This document shows positions 8,396-14,802 of a DNA stretch of 23,007 bases, piece after piece. Under the pieces are notes generated by a model. The model saw only the letters and a list, made by a program, of their open reading frames with translations. It did not search any database and was not told the origin of the DNA. The translations under genes and the position numbers were made by a program. Source of the stretch: a virus; IMG/VR virus record IMGVR_UViG_3300029995_000043, positions 1-23,007 of that record; one strand, given 5' to 3'. Every line of letters begins with the position of its first letter. The first letter of the stretch is position 1.

Positions 8396-8736
8396 AAACA
8401 ATAAGTCTCCACTTTAGCAGCTTTACCACGTCGAACCATATCGGCAGTACCTGCACCACCTGGAAACGCTAAAATCATATCAGGACGGGCAAATTCAAGC
8501 ATCCATTGGTTACGAATTGGACCCGCTTTGTTATCGTATAAATCCCAATTTGCATCACATTGAAAACACGCAATTCCGTATAACTTAGCCCATTTCTTAC
8601 TAAGCAAATCAGCACCTTTAGCACCGCCTTGAATGATGCAAATTGATCCGAAGTCTAACAAGGCTCTGTCGAGAACTGCGAATAGAAAAGCTTCGTTGTT
8701 ATATGTTCTGCCGCCGCAAACTAGGATTCGTTTCAT
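8392..8736 (-). CDS. DUF2493/YspA-like SLOG-fold protein, 114 aa
   Basis: The protein shows the SLOG (Rossmann-like nucleotide-binding) signature of the DUF2493 family: GGR (8-10), GGAKGAD (37-43), GPIRNQWM (72-79) and FPGGAGTADMV (91-101). Length matches the family. SLOG proteins bind nucleotides or nucleotide-derived ligands, related to lysine decarboxylase-like/LOG and SMF/DprA folds. A phage copy could process or sense a nucleotide signal, but the substrate is unknown. It is coupled on both sides by ATGA overlaps, upstream to a small Cys-rich gene and downstream to the helicase. Confidence 0.9.
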   Translation of the reverse strand: MKRILVCGGRTYNNEAFLFAVLDRALLDFGSICIIQGGAKGADLLSKKWAKLYGIACFQCDANWDLYDNKAGPIRNQWMLEFARPDMILAFPGGAGTADMVRRGKAAKVETYCL

Positions 8737-9011
8737 AACTTATTCAACGCTTCAAGTTCACAAGTAATTGTATATTCTTTCATGCTTCGACAACCGCTGT
8801 GACAACAAATACTGCCGCCATGACCTATTATTTCACCGCAACAGCAAATTTCATCGTCATATTTGCGATATTTCCAATTAAGATAAGGAACTTTAAAATC
8901 AATTATAAAAACGCACATTGGCAGAGGAAGTATATAAATAAGCTTCTTTTTAGTATCTATAAAAATACCAATCCAAAGATCAAACCATATAAATTTAAAG
9001 TTCCATTTCAT
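8733..9011 (-). CDS. Conserved small phage protein with Cys/His-rich C-terminus, 92 aa
   Basis: ATG at 9011 overlaps the exonuclease stop (ATGA) with a GGGAG SD about eight bases upstream; an ATG 15 bases earlier is less likely. The N-terminal half (MKWNFKFIWFDLWIGIFIDT, then KKKLIYILPLP) has a pattern I recognise from many tailed phages as an uncharacterised conserved protein. Residues 56-74 carry a Cys/His cluster (C56-58, H64, C69-70, H71, C74) that may bind metal. The hydrophobic segment ILPLPMCVFIIDF is short for a true membrane span. Confidence 0.8.
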   Translation of the reverse strand: MKWNFKFIWFDLWIGIFIDTKKKLIYILPLPMCVFIIDFKVPYLNWKYRKYDDEICCCGEIIGHGGSICCHSGCRSMKEYTITCELEALNKL

Positions 9012-9886
9012 ATAATACTCTCCCATTCAGGGCAAGCTACAAAAATAGCTTCTTTGCTAGGAACAATAGCTTGCCAATGTTCACAAAACCAAGCGGCATC
9101 TTCTACGGGTTTACATCTTTTGCAAGAACGACAATTAACTAAAGGTTTTGCGTTGCTGTAGCAAACATCTTTTGCGTCGCACCATGAGCATTCAAAATAA
9201 GCAGGTGAACAGCTAACCCCGTTCGGTGGTTCTTGACTAAAAATAATCATTTCTGCTTTGCGCTCTAAATCTGCACCTAAATTGTGATCTAATTCAAGAA
9301 CTTCAATATGCAAATCGTCATCATTTTTATTTACAGCCATGTAGATACTATATTTAAGACCTAGCTTGTAACCATAAATACTTTGTTGCGAAAAATGTTG
9401 AGGTGCTTTAGCTTTGCAACCTTTTTCTTTTAGTTCTATAAAACCTTTGCCAGTTCCTTTAGTCTTGAATTCGCAAAGAACTTTACCAAAATCTTCACGT
9501 TCCGCCATACCGTCAATTGAACCTCCAAAATGACCCTTGCAAGCCGAAATGCGGATTTGCATTTTACCTTTATCGGTTTCGCCTCTAGCAATAGCTTCTT
9601 CATCAAAAAGAATAACTTTAAAACCAACACTTTCAAGATACCCACAAAAGCGAGGTTCTTCAAAATGTCCTCTTTGAAATAAACGTTGCTGTCTGCCGTC
9701 ATGATGTTTATGAAAAGTCCATCTAAACTTAAGCCATAAATACTTGCTGCAATTATGGCCTATTTCGGACGAGCCTAAGTGACTTCTAGGCCCATCGTCA
9801 TATTTATCGGCGCAATATTTGTCTATTTCATTTTTAAGTTGTTTGGAAAGTTTGGCTAAAGTGCCAGGGTATTTAAGGTCTATCAT
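9008..9886 (-). CDS. PD-(D/E)XK exonuclease, Cas4/AddB-like
   Basis: This is a 292-aa nuclease of the PD-(D/E)XK superfamily. The catalytic pieces are RGHFEE (72-77), D125 in GSIDG, E139-F-K141 and Q167-Q-S-I-Y171 (QxxxY). C46 together with C233, C236 and C242 matches the four-Cys Fe-S arrangement of Cas4/AddB-like enzymes. A further Cys group (C252, C255, C258, C268) follows at the C-terminus. In phages such enzymes generally resect DNA ends for recombination or replication; the DUF669-type protein and AAA ATPase upstream fit that. The start has an AAAGG SD in the ten-base gap after the upstream gene. Confidence 0.88.
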   Translation of the reverse strand: MIDLKYPGTLAKLSKQLKNEIDKYCADKYDDGPRSHLGSSEIGHNCSKYLWLKFRWTFHKHHDGRQQRLFQRGHFEEPRFCGYLESVGFKVILFDEEAIARGETDKGKMQIRISACKGHFGGSIDGMAEREDFGKVLCEFKTKGTGKGFIELKEKGCKAKAPQHFSQQSIYGYKLGLKYSIYMAVNKNDDDLHIEVLELDHNLGADLERKAEMIIFSQEPPNGVSCSPAYFECSWCDAKDVCYSNAKPLVNCRSCKRCKPVEDAAWFCEHWQAIVPSKEAIFVACPEWESII

Positions 9887-9896
9887 AAAAGCCTTT

Positions 9897-10238
9897 CTAA
9901 AATTTTATATCGGCAGCAACTTCAATTGAAGTAATAGTTTTAAAAAGTTGTTCGTTCCATTTTATTTTAATTGCTAAATAAGGAACATTTCTTAAGATAT
10001 ACTTATAAGACCAATAATTAAGTTCTTGCACTAACATTTCATCAGCCGTTGTTTGATTTCCAGAATATACAGCGCAATAAACATTAGGAATATCATTTAT
10101 AGAAATATTACAAAATTTTATATTAGTGATGTTTTTAACAGGAAAATTTACTTTAGGAAAGGCAAAAGCCGCTATTAAATAATCGTCAGAATCTATTTTA
10201 GGCCCGGCTATAAAAATTGCAGTTTTAGTAACCTTCAT
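9897..10238 (-). CDS. Hypothetical phage protein, 113 aa
   Basis: ATG has a clear SD (AAGGA with a 7-base spacer). The product begins MKVTKTAIFIAGPKI and is dominated by beta-type hydrophobic/charged alternation with a mid-protein helix (QTTADEMLVQELNYWSYKYI). I recognise no family or catalytic motif. It lies between the DUF669-type gene and the exonuclease; a role in DNA metabolism is inferred only from position. Confidence 0.75.
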   Translation of the reverse strand: MKVTKTAIFIAGPKIDSDDYLIAAFAFPKVNFPVKNITNIKFCNISINDIPNVYCAVYSGNQTTADEMLVQELNYWSYKYILRNVPYLAIKIKWNEQLFKTITSIEVAADIKF

Positions 10239-10272
10239 TATTTTGTCCTTTCTAATATTTAGTTACTCAATA

Positions 10273-10296
10273 AACGGCGCTATTTCTAACGCCGTT
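10273..10296 (-). terminator. GC-rich hairpin, possible weak terminator or attenuator
   Basis: A perfect 7-bp stem (AACGGCG/CGCCGTT) with a 10-base loop lies between the DUF669-type gene and the next gene. In the minus direction the stem is followed by TTTATTGAG, a poor T-tract, so it is better read as an attenuator or mRNA-stabilising hairpin that could lower expression of the exonuclease-to-polymerase genes relative to the DUF669 product. Confidence 0.4.
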
Positions 10297-10313
10297 CGTT
10301 CAACAACTAAATA

Positions 10314-10922
10314 TTATTTAGCCCAACTAGGTTTTGCAACTTCGCCGCCTGTTGCCGGTGCACTACCCCAAGGAGTCTGCCCCGTAGGTGCTTCAGGCTG
10401 CACAGGAGCGCTCCACGGTGCGGTAGGGGTGTTTGCAGCAGGAGGTGTAGGGGGAACAGCAGGGGCAGAAGGTTGCACTGCCGTAGAGCTTCCTGCTTTG
10501 CCAGGATCGTTGCCGTTAATGTCCTTAACGCCTTTGACCTGAGTGAAGTTTTCCTTTCCTTCGCCGGTCTGAGAAACAACAACTGCCCGGAAGGGCTTGT
10601 TATGCAACAGCGAAGAGTCCGTAAGCTGCATAACTCCGGTTACATGACAAATAGCAGAAAGCTGTTTGTGGGCAATCTCTTGAGCTTTTTCATTTTTGTT
10701 GAAAATGTTAAGCCTATAAGCTCCTTCCATTCCGCGATGATCTCCGTCAATAATTTGAAGAGTAAGTTCAAGGAAACCGTCACCGTCTTTTGCAGCGGTT
10801 TGTTTCATTTCACTGGCTGTAATTACGACAGGCCAGCCGTTTGAATCTGAAACAGGCAGTTGCGAAGAAACTCCTGCCGGATCAACTTTACTTGCATCAA
10901 ACATCATACCAATGTTAGCCAT
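10314..10922 (-). CDS. DUF669-type phage protein, putative ssDNA-binding
   Basis: The start is set at ATG 10922 (MANIGMMFDASKVDPAG) because of its AAGGAG SD ten bases upstream; an upstream ATG at 11000 lies inside the tRNA gene. The 202-aa product has the hallmarks of the DUF669 family: WPVVITASEMKQT, DGFLELTLQIIDG, then RLNIFNKNEKAQEIAHKQLS and ICHVTGV, about residues 28-110. These proteins accompany phage recombination/replication genes and are suspected to bind ssDNA. The last ~55 residues are a Pro/Ala/Thr-rich disordered tail (SAPAVPPTPPAANTPTAPWS) with local GC enrichment, ending KPSWAK; such a tail could recruit partners as in SSB proteins (inference). Confidence 0.88.
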   Translation of the reverse strand: MANIGMMFDASKVDPAGVSSQLPVSDSNGWPVVITASEMKQTAAKDGDGFLELTLQIIDGDHRGMEGAYRLNIFNKNEKAQEIAHKQLSAICHVTGVMQLTDSSLLHNKPFRAVVVSQTGEGKENFTQVKGVKDINGNDPGKAGSSTAVQPSAPAVPPTPPAANTPTAPWSAPVQPEAPTGQTPWGSAPATGGEVAKPSWAK

Positions 10923-10970
10923 GCTCTTTAATCTCCTTTTAGTTAAAATAGCCCGTAGGCTTTTGATAAT

Positions 10971-11056
10971 TGGTGCGAGTGGCAGGCATCGAACCTGCAA
11001 GGCTTAGAGCCGTGAGAGCTTAAATCTCATGTGTTTGCCAATTTCACCACACTCGC
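10971..11056 (-). tRNA. tRNA-Leu(UAA)
   Basis: The minus strand folds as a class II tRNA of 86 bases. The acceptor GCGAGTG pairs perfectly with CACTCGC. The anticodon stem TGAGA/TCTCA closes the loop TTTAAGC, with anticodon TAA at 11022-11020. The long variable arm is GGCT-CTA-AGCC, and the T arm is GCAGG-TTCGATG-CCTGC. An A discriminator and encoded CCA follow. It lies within the operon between the 69-aa gene and the DUF669-type gene, so it must be processed from the mRNA or from its own transcript. It decodes TTA, a codon abundant in the AT-rich genes here. Confidence 0.95.
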
Positions 11057-11061
11057 TTAAA

Positions 11062-11271
11062 TTAACCGTTAGCTACAATCAAACCCCTTTCAATTTGTGA
11101 CTTGCGTCTTGCAATTTCATTTGCTCCTGAAAAACGCGTACGAACAGGATTTGCATGCGGACCTTTTTTAGAAGTTTTACTTTTAGACACACCGTACATT
11201 CTTTTAGCATAAAGCATTGAAGCAGCTACTGCATTTAGCATTGCAAACATTTTGCCTGTCATTTTGCTCAT
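11062..11271 (-). CDS. Small basic hypothetical protein, 69 aa
   Basis: ATG at 11271 has an AAGGA SD nine bases upstream. The product is strongly basic (SKSKTSKKGPHANPVRTRFS, then ARRKSQIERG) with an N-terminal hydrophobic/helical part (MFAMLNAVAASMLYAKRMYG). High charge suggests nucleic-acid binding, but no motif is recognised. It lies five bases from the tRNA gene, downstream of the acyl carrier protein gene. Confidence 0.7.
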   Translation of the reverse strand: MSKMTGKMFAMLNAVAASMLYAKRMYGVSKSKTSKKGPHANPVRTRFSGANEIARRKSQIERGLIVANG

Positions 11272-11287
11272 TATAAACTATCCTTTC

Positions 11288-11530
11288 TCAATGGTCCGGT
11301 TCACAAACATTAACAACGTAATCAATAACGCCTTGAACCGTATCAATATTTTCAAAAGCATCTTCTTCAATTTTAATATCGAATTCTTCTTCGAGAGCGG
11401 TTTCAAGTTTCAAACAATCGAGAGAATCCATTCCTAAGTCACGAACAAGATTTGCTTCGTTGGTTACTTCATTACTTTCTACCACAAGAACATCTTCGAT
11501 AATGTCTTTAACCTGCTGCTCAATTGTCAT
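11288..11530 (-). CDS. acpP: Acyl carrier protein (phage-encoded)
   Basis: The 80-aa acidic product is a textbook acyl carrier protein. The DSL motif (D35-S36-L37, in LGMDSLDCLKLETALEEEFD) carries the serine that receives 4'-phosphopantetheine, with the expected helix II, acidic helix III and length. ACPs carry acyl chains in fatty-acid, polyketide and lipid pathways, and are also cofactors of some non-lipid enzymes. No phosphopantetheinyl transferase or fatty-acid gene is nearby, so it would rely on host AcpS. It has a good SD (AAGGA, 7-base spacer) and lies in a replication operon just downstream of the AAA ATPase. The phage role is unknown; altering host lipid metabolism or binding a host ACP-interacting protein are hypotheses. 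Confidence 0.93.
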   Translation of the reverse strand: MTIEQQVKDIIEDVLVVESNEVTNEANLVRDLGMDSLDCLKLETALEEEFDIKIEEDAFENIDTVQGVIDYVVNVCEPDH

Positions 11531-11542
11531 TTAATTATCCTT

Positions 11543-12382
11543 TCAGTCTTTATTAAAAACATCAACACCGCTAGATTTATGAATTGCGTCTGCTAGATAA
11601 TTCCAAGATTGTTCTTTAGGTATTGAAATTTCTCCTTTCATTCCATAACGATTTTTAGCAACATAAGAAGGTGTTCTTTCGACTCCTAGAATTCGGCCTT
11701 TATTAGCGCTAATGCCTTGAGTAAATGTTTCGCTATTTTTTGAAATAAACAAAGGTTCATGAAGAAAGCCCACAATATCGGCCCATTGTGTTACCATTTC
11801 ACGCTTGCCGCTGTTCTTGTTATTTTTAGGAGAATGAAGCAATAAATCCCAAGTATTATATTCTCCTGCCGTTGGATCAATAACTTTATTTGCAAAAGCA
11901 TGACAAGTAAGAACAATGTTTATATTTGCATGAACTGCAAGCAAGTCACACTTTTTAATAAAGTCGTTCATCTTTTCATCTGCAAATTGATAAGCTTTGC
12001 CGTAACCTCCCAAGGCAGACTCCATTGTAACACCTTTAGGATTGCCTGTTTTCCATCCTGGGTCGCTTTCAATTACTGCGTTATGAATGAGCCTTTCAAT
12101 TGCAGTTGCGCTATCAAAAATGAGCGTTTTAAATTGAAATTTACCTTTTTGTGCAGTAGCTATTATTTCATCAAGCAAGGCAATTACATTTTTGTATTCC
12201 ACTAGCATTGGAGTTTTATTAACACTCATACCTTGATACCCAATTTCAAGCGGTATGAGCAAGGGGCGTGGAGCAGAGCAAGCAAAAGAAGTTTTGCCTA
12301 TCCCTTCTACTCCTGCAATAACAACGCGAATTCCTTCTTGCGTTGCTGTAGTGTGAGTAATTTGAGAAAGAAGATTGCTCAT
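11543..12382 (-). CDS. RecA-like AAA ATPase (phage nucleotide-binding protein, AAA_24 type)
   Basis: From ATG 12382 the product has 279 aa. Walker A is G24-V-E-G-I-G-K30-T31 and Walker B is LIFDS (D90), followed by a RecA-fold core with the sensor-like stretch [12 protein letters not shown]. Proteins of this type sit beside DUF669 and exonuclease genes in many phages and probably act in recombination or replication, for example as a loader or strand-annealing helper. The start is unusual: unlike its neighbours it has no good SD. Immediately upstream lies a 270-bp hexamer repeat that keeps the frame open, so a GTG-initiated form with a long Val/Ala/Gly extension is formally possible. An in-frame TAG (12655-12653) bounds the repeat. 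Confidence 0.88.
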   Translation of the reverse strand: MSNLLSQITHTTATQEGIRVVIAGVEGIGKTSFACSAPRPLLIPLEIGYQGMSVNKTPMLVEYKNVIALLDEIIATAQKGKFQFKTLIFDSATAIERLIHNAVIESDPGWKTGNPKGVTMESALGGYGKAYQFADEKMNDFIKKCDLLAVHANINIVLTCHAFANKVIDPTAGEYNTWDLLLHSPKNNKNSGKREMVTQWADIVGFLHEPLFISKNSETFTQGISANKGRILGVERTPSYVAKNRYGMKGEISIPKEQSWNYLADAIHKSSGVDVFNKD

Positions 12383-12652
12383 AGCGACCCCGACTGCGAC
12401 CGCGACCGCGACCGCGACTGCGACTGCGACCGCAACCACGACCCCGACCCCGACTGCAACCACGACCCCGACCGCGACCCCGACTGCGACTGCGACTGCG
12501 ACCGCAACCACGACCCCGACCCCGACTGCAACCACGACCCCGACCGCGACCCCGACTGCGACTGCGACCGCAACCACGACCCCGACCGCGACCCCGACTG
12601 CGACTGCGACCGCAACCACGACCCCGACCCCGACTGCGACCGCGACTGCGAC
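12383..12652. repeat. Degenerate hexanucleotide tandem repeat (45 units of NNCRAC)
   Basis: Forty-five back-to-back hexamers of the form NNCRAC (plus strand: tgcgac, cgcgac, cccgac, cgcaac, cacgac, tgcaac) run without a break, directly abutting the AAA ATPase start codon. A higher-order 72-bp unit is repeated exactly (12419-12490 and 12491-12562), followed by shorter 42-bp versions. GC content is far above the flanks. All six frames are open, giving Val-Ala/Val-Gly, Ser-Gln/Ser-Gly and Arg-Gly/Arg-Ser dipeptides on the minus strand and Thr-Ala/Thr-Pro and Asp-Cys/Asp-Pro on the plus strand. It separates the 113-aa gene from the ATPase gene. Confidence 0.97.
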
Positions 12653-12686
12653 CTATCAAATCCTGTTCTTAGCATGCAAGCGTTCA

Positions 12687-13028
12687 TTATTTTTGACTCC
12701 GTGGAGCTTTTTCAATAGTTATAGCGTCAATTATTGAACCTCTGCCTATAATCAAAGGTCTATCACCAGGGAAGGGTTCGACTTCTCCAAATTCAGCTTT
12801 TGCAATAGCATCAGCAAAACGCCCTGTATCTGCAATCCAAGCAGCTTCTTCAAGAACAAGTTCTTGTTCGGTAACTGCTATAAGTCTTCCGGTGTCAATC
12901 ATAGTTACGGTACGAACACAATAAATTTTACCAATCTCAAAAGCAGTTTCAGTCTTTGCGACAGGCGAGTTGCCAAACATTGCAACAATTTGTTTAATCT
13001 CTCCTACTGTAAGATCGTCGATTTTCAT
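12687..13028 (-). CDS. Conserved phage protein of unknown function, 113 aa
   Basis: ATG has an AAAGGA SD with a 7-base spacer, and a consensus promoter lies 38-65 bases upstream. Features include [59 protein letters not shown] and [21 protein letters not shown] recognise this pattern from a family common in tailed phages; no function is assigned. It is the first gene after the strong internal promoter, so it should be well expressed. Confidence 0.82.
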   Translation of the reverse strand: MKIDDLTVGEIKQIVAMFGNSPVAKTETAFEIGKIYCVRTVTMIDTGRLIAVTEQELVLEEAAWIADTGRFADAIAKAEFGEVEPFPGDRPLIIGRGSIIDAITIEKAPRSQK

Positions 13029-13065
13029 TTTTATTTCCTTTCTTATTTTATTTAACTTTAATTAC

Positions 13066-13093
13066 ATTATACAGATTAGTTTTTATTTGTCAA
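13066..13093 (-). promoter_or_regulatory. Consensus sigma-70-type promoter
   Basis: On the minus strand TTGACA (13093-13088) and TATAAT (13071-13066) match the consensus perfectly with a 16-bp spacer. It fires into the 113-aa gene at 13028 and the long replication operon beyond. The -35 box overlaps the last codons of the upstream 56-aa gene, so it is an internal operon promoter. Confidence 0.85.
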
Positions 13094-13253
13094 GTTTTAT
13101 TTCCTCAAGTCCGTGTTTAAATCCGTGAACCATTGACGATTGATAGTGAAAACCAATTATTTTAATTTGTTCAGAATCTAAACCATGAGTTTCAAGAACA
13201 CATTTTAAATATTGCCAATGATCCGAAGCTAACTTTATAGCTTTATCGTTCAT
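13083..13253 (-). CDS. Hypothetical phage protein, 56 aa
   Basis: ATG at 13253 has an AAAGG SD with an 8-base spacer, and overlaps the last 11 bases of the MazG-like gene. A longer reading to 13328 has no SD and would overlap MazG more. The product begins MNDKAIKLASDHWQYLKCVL and ends VHGFKHGLEEIKLDK; it is likely helical. No family assigned. Its terminal codons carry the -35 box of the next promoter. Confidence 0.68.
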   Translation of the reverse strand: MNDKAIKLASDHWQYLKCVLETHGLDSEQIKIIGFHYQSSMVHGFKHGLEEIKLDK

Positions 13254-13572
13254 CGCCAGAACCTTTGATAACGTTTCTTTCTTTACGGTCTTTAAGTTTT
13301 GCATAATTATGTGTTGCAATTTCTTCAAGTGTTAGACCGGCCTGTCTTGCAACTTCCGAAACATACCAAAGAACGTCGCCTAATTCTTTTTTAAGTTCCA
13401 ATTGTCGGGCAACGGTTATAAGACCATTATCGTCACGCATTGCTTTCTTTACTTTTTCGGCAACTTCACCAGCTTCACCAGCAAGACCTAAAGCAGGATA
13501 AACAATTGCATGACCGAGTACAGGATAAATTGCAGTTTCTTGAGCTAATCGTTGATAGTCATTAAGTTCCAA
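13243..13572 (-). CDS. MazG-like nucleotide pyrophosphohydrolase
   Basis: A 109-aa single-domain MazG-like protein. The metal-binding helices show E33-A-G-E36 (LAGEAGEVAEKVKKAM) and E63-L-G-D66 (ELKKELGDVLWYVSEVARQ), the ExxE...ExxD arrangement of the all-alpha NTP-PPase superfamily. Such enzymes hydrolyse NTPs/dNTPs to monophosphate and pyrophosphate; phage copies have been linked to dNTP housecleaning and to changing host alarmone levels. The start is TTG at 13572, chosen for its strong SD (GGAGGT, 5-base spacer). The gene overlaps the upstream zinc-protein gene by 28 bases. Confidence 0.93.
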   Translation of the reverse strand: MELNDYQRLAQETAIYPVLGHAIVYPALGLAGEAGEVAEKVKKAMRDDNGLITVARQLELKKELGDVLWYVSEVARQAGLTLEEIATHNYAKLKDRKERNVIKGSGDER

Positions 13573-13778
13573 GTTCTACCTCCAAATCGTCTGTCACCGG
13601 GATTAAGTTCTTTACGTCTAATTCGTTTCGTTGTATCTTTACGTCTGCTTATTGCTGAACAATCCAAACCGCAACATTTTTGTTTCTTCCAAACTTTATC
13701 ACTTTTGCCCAAAGGTCTATAAAATATTTCTTTACAAATTGGGCATACTTTATGTTTGCTTTTATGTACTTTGTTCAT
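13545..13778 (-). CDS. Small zinc-finger-type phage protein, 77 aa
   Basis: The ATG overlaps the upstream stop as ATGA. C12-P-I-C15 and C35/C36 ... C40 (QKCCGLDCSAISRRK) form a likely treble-clef-like zinc site, followed by a basic tail (TTKRIRRKELNPGDRR). The CPICKEIF ... W..QKCC pattern is familiar from small phage zinc-finger proteins; DNA or RNA binding is likely but unproven. The MazG SD and start are embedded in its 3' end. Confidence 0.8.
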   Translation of the reverse strand: MNKVHKSKHKVCPICKEIFYRPLGKSDKVWKKQKCCGLDCSAISRRKDTTKRIRRKELNPGDRRFGGRTWNLMTIND

Positions 13779-14431
13779 AGCAATTTTATATTCTCAGGAT
13801 TGCGAATTAATCTCCAATGATCCGAAGGATTCAATAAATCTAATTGCGGATTAAATATTATATTATTAATCCTTTTCCAAGTAAACCAACAAATTGCTTG
13901 TAATTGATTGGGTATTAAACAAGCCTGTCTTGCAACAAATTTAAAATCCTTTTCAATAGTTTCATATTTCATTTTAAGAATTGCAACTTCTTTCATTGTT
14001 CTTCGTGTTCCACTCCAAACATTATGCATATGCCCGTCAATGGTTATATGCGATTTATCGTCAGGCTTGAGTATATTATGATAAAATGCAGTTATCTTTA
14101 AACCTTTAGTTTCAATTAAAAAATCTTTATTGCCAACAAAATATTCATAAGCTCTATCTCTGCAATGCTTATAAGTTGAACATTTAATTTTGTCAACAGA
14201 AATGTTAGTTTTAACGCCGTTTATTAGTGTAACGAGTGAACGCAAATTACCAACATAGTCATTATTGGGTGAAAGTGAAACAAAAGCTTGCACCGTTTGA
14301 ACAAAACCTACATTATAAAAATCAGCAATTACTTTAAGTAATTCGTGATAATTTCGGTATGCTGCTTTTCCTTCAGTAAAATCAATAGCATCTGCTTGGG
14401 CCAAAACTTTTTTAATATTGCTTATACTCAT
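13775..14431 (-). CDS. Conserved phage protein (LSPNN ... TIDGH family), 218 aa
   Basis: The ATG overlaps the upstream stop as ATGA. Key stretches are TVQAFVSLSPNNDYVGNLRS, KGLKITAFYHNILKPDDKSH and ITIDGHMHNVWSG (residues ~125-140), followed by a basic C-terminal half with conserved-looking Trp/Tyr. I recognise this as an uncharacterised family frequent in tailed phages; the layout recalls helix-hairpin-helix DNA-glycosylase/endonuclease III-like proteins, with D and H of TIDGH as possible functional residues. That link is inference. It is probably a DNA-metabolism enzyme in the proximal part of the operon. Confidence 0.78.
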   Translation of the reverse strand: MSISNIKKVLAQADAIDFTEGKAAYRNYHELLKVIADFYNVGFVQTVQAFVSLSPNNDYVGNLRSLVTLINGVKTNISVDKIKCSTYKHCRDRAYEYFVGNKDFLIETKGLKITAFYHNILKPDDKSHITIDGHMHNVWSGTRRTMKEVAILKMKYETIEKDFKFVARQACLIPNQLQAICWFTWKRINNIIFNPQLDLLNPSDHWRLIRNPENIKLL

Positions 14432-14670
14432 ACCGCTTCAGCATGATCCGGTTTAACCATATACCCAAGGCGAGTATATTTAGGTTTGAAGCCCAAATCA
14501 ATATCCTCAATTGTAAGATTAGGAGACGCTGTGCCGTTAGACATTAAACGAACAAATCCGCTGCCGTAATTTGCATAAATAAAACCTTTTCTTTCATAAA
14601 CTTTGCGTTGATTATAAACACCTTTAGTTTTAGTAATTACAACAGCATCGTCAATAATGTTAAAAAGCAT
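14428..14670 (-). CDS. Conserved small phage protein, 80 aa, first gene of the replication operon
   Basis: ATG at 14670 has an AAAGGAG SD; a longer reading to 14724 would start between the divergent promoter elements and lacks an SD. Product: MLFNIIDDAVVITKTKGVYN, KVYERKGFIYANYGSGFVRL, then a negatively charged C-terminal part. The pattern matches an uncharacterised phage family. It is promoter-proximal, about 30-60 bases from the minus-strand promoter, and coupled to the 218-aa gene by ATGA. Confidence 0.8.
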   Translation of the reverse strand: MLFNIIDDAVVITKTKGVYNQRKVYERKGFIYANYGSGFVRLMSNGTASPNLTIEDIDLGFKPKYTRLGYMVKPDHAEAV

Positions 14671-14702
14671 TTTTAAGTTTCTCCTTTCAATTTGTGTAAG
14701 CC

Positions 14703-14731
14703 ACAATCTCACAAAACAATTCAAGTGTCAA
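14703..14731 (-). promoter_or_regulatory. Leftward promoter of the replication operon
   Basis: A perfect -35 (TTGACA, 14731-14726) is followed after 17 bases by a weak -10 (GATTGT, 14708-14703). It points into the 12-kb minus operon. The weak -10 suggests that it may need activation. Confidence 0.5.
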
Positions 14732-14746
14732 GGAATATTTTCTCGA

Positions 14747-14775
14747 TTGACAAAAAAAGTTCCTCGGTGTATGTT
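14747..14775 (+). promoter_or_regulatory. Rightward promoter of the regulator/primase operon
   Basis: TTGACA (14747-14752) and TATGTT (14770-14775) are 17 bp apart and drive the small gene at 14803. The -35 is back-to-back with that of the leftward promoter: TGTCAA and TTGACA are separated by 15 bp, forming an inverted repeat. Confidence 0.65.
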
Positions 14776-14802
14776 GGTCCAAACCCAAAAGGAAGGACTT
14801 GC

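Noticed and set aside
10923-11000. 26-residue N-terminal extension of the DUF669-type protein
   Set aside because: The extension would start inside the tRNA-Leu gene, has no SD, and the conserved family start (MANIGMMFDASKV) has a strong SD.
12383-12652. CRISPR array
   Set aside because: The units are contiguous hexamers with no unique spacers and no cas genes nearby, so it is a simple tandem repeat.
12233-12737. Several long frames through the hexamer repeat on both strands (Asp/Cys-, Thr/Ala-, Ser/Gln- and Arg/Gly-rich)
   Set aside because: A period-6 repeat with no stop keeps all six frames open automatically; none has an SD or non-repetitive domain except the AAA ATPase frame.
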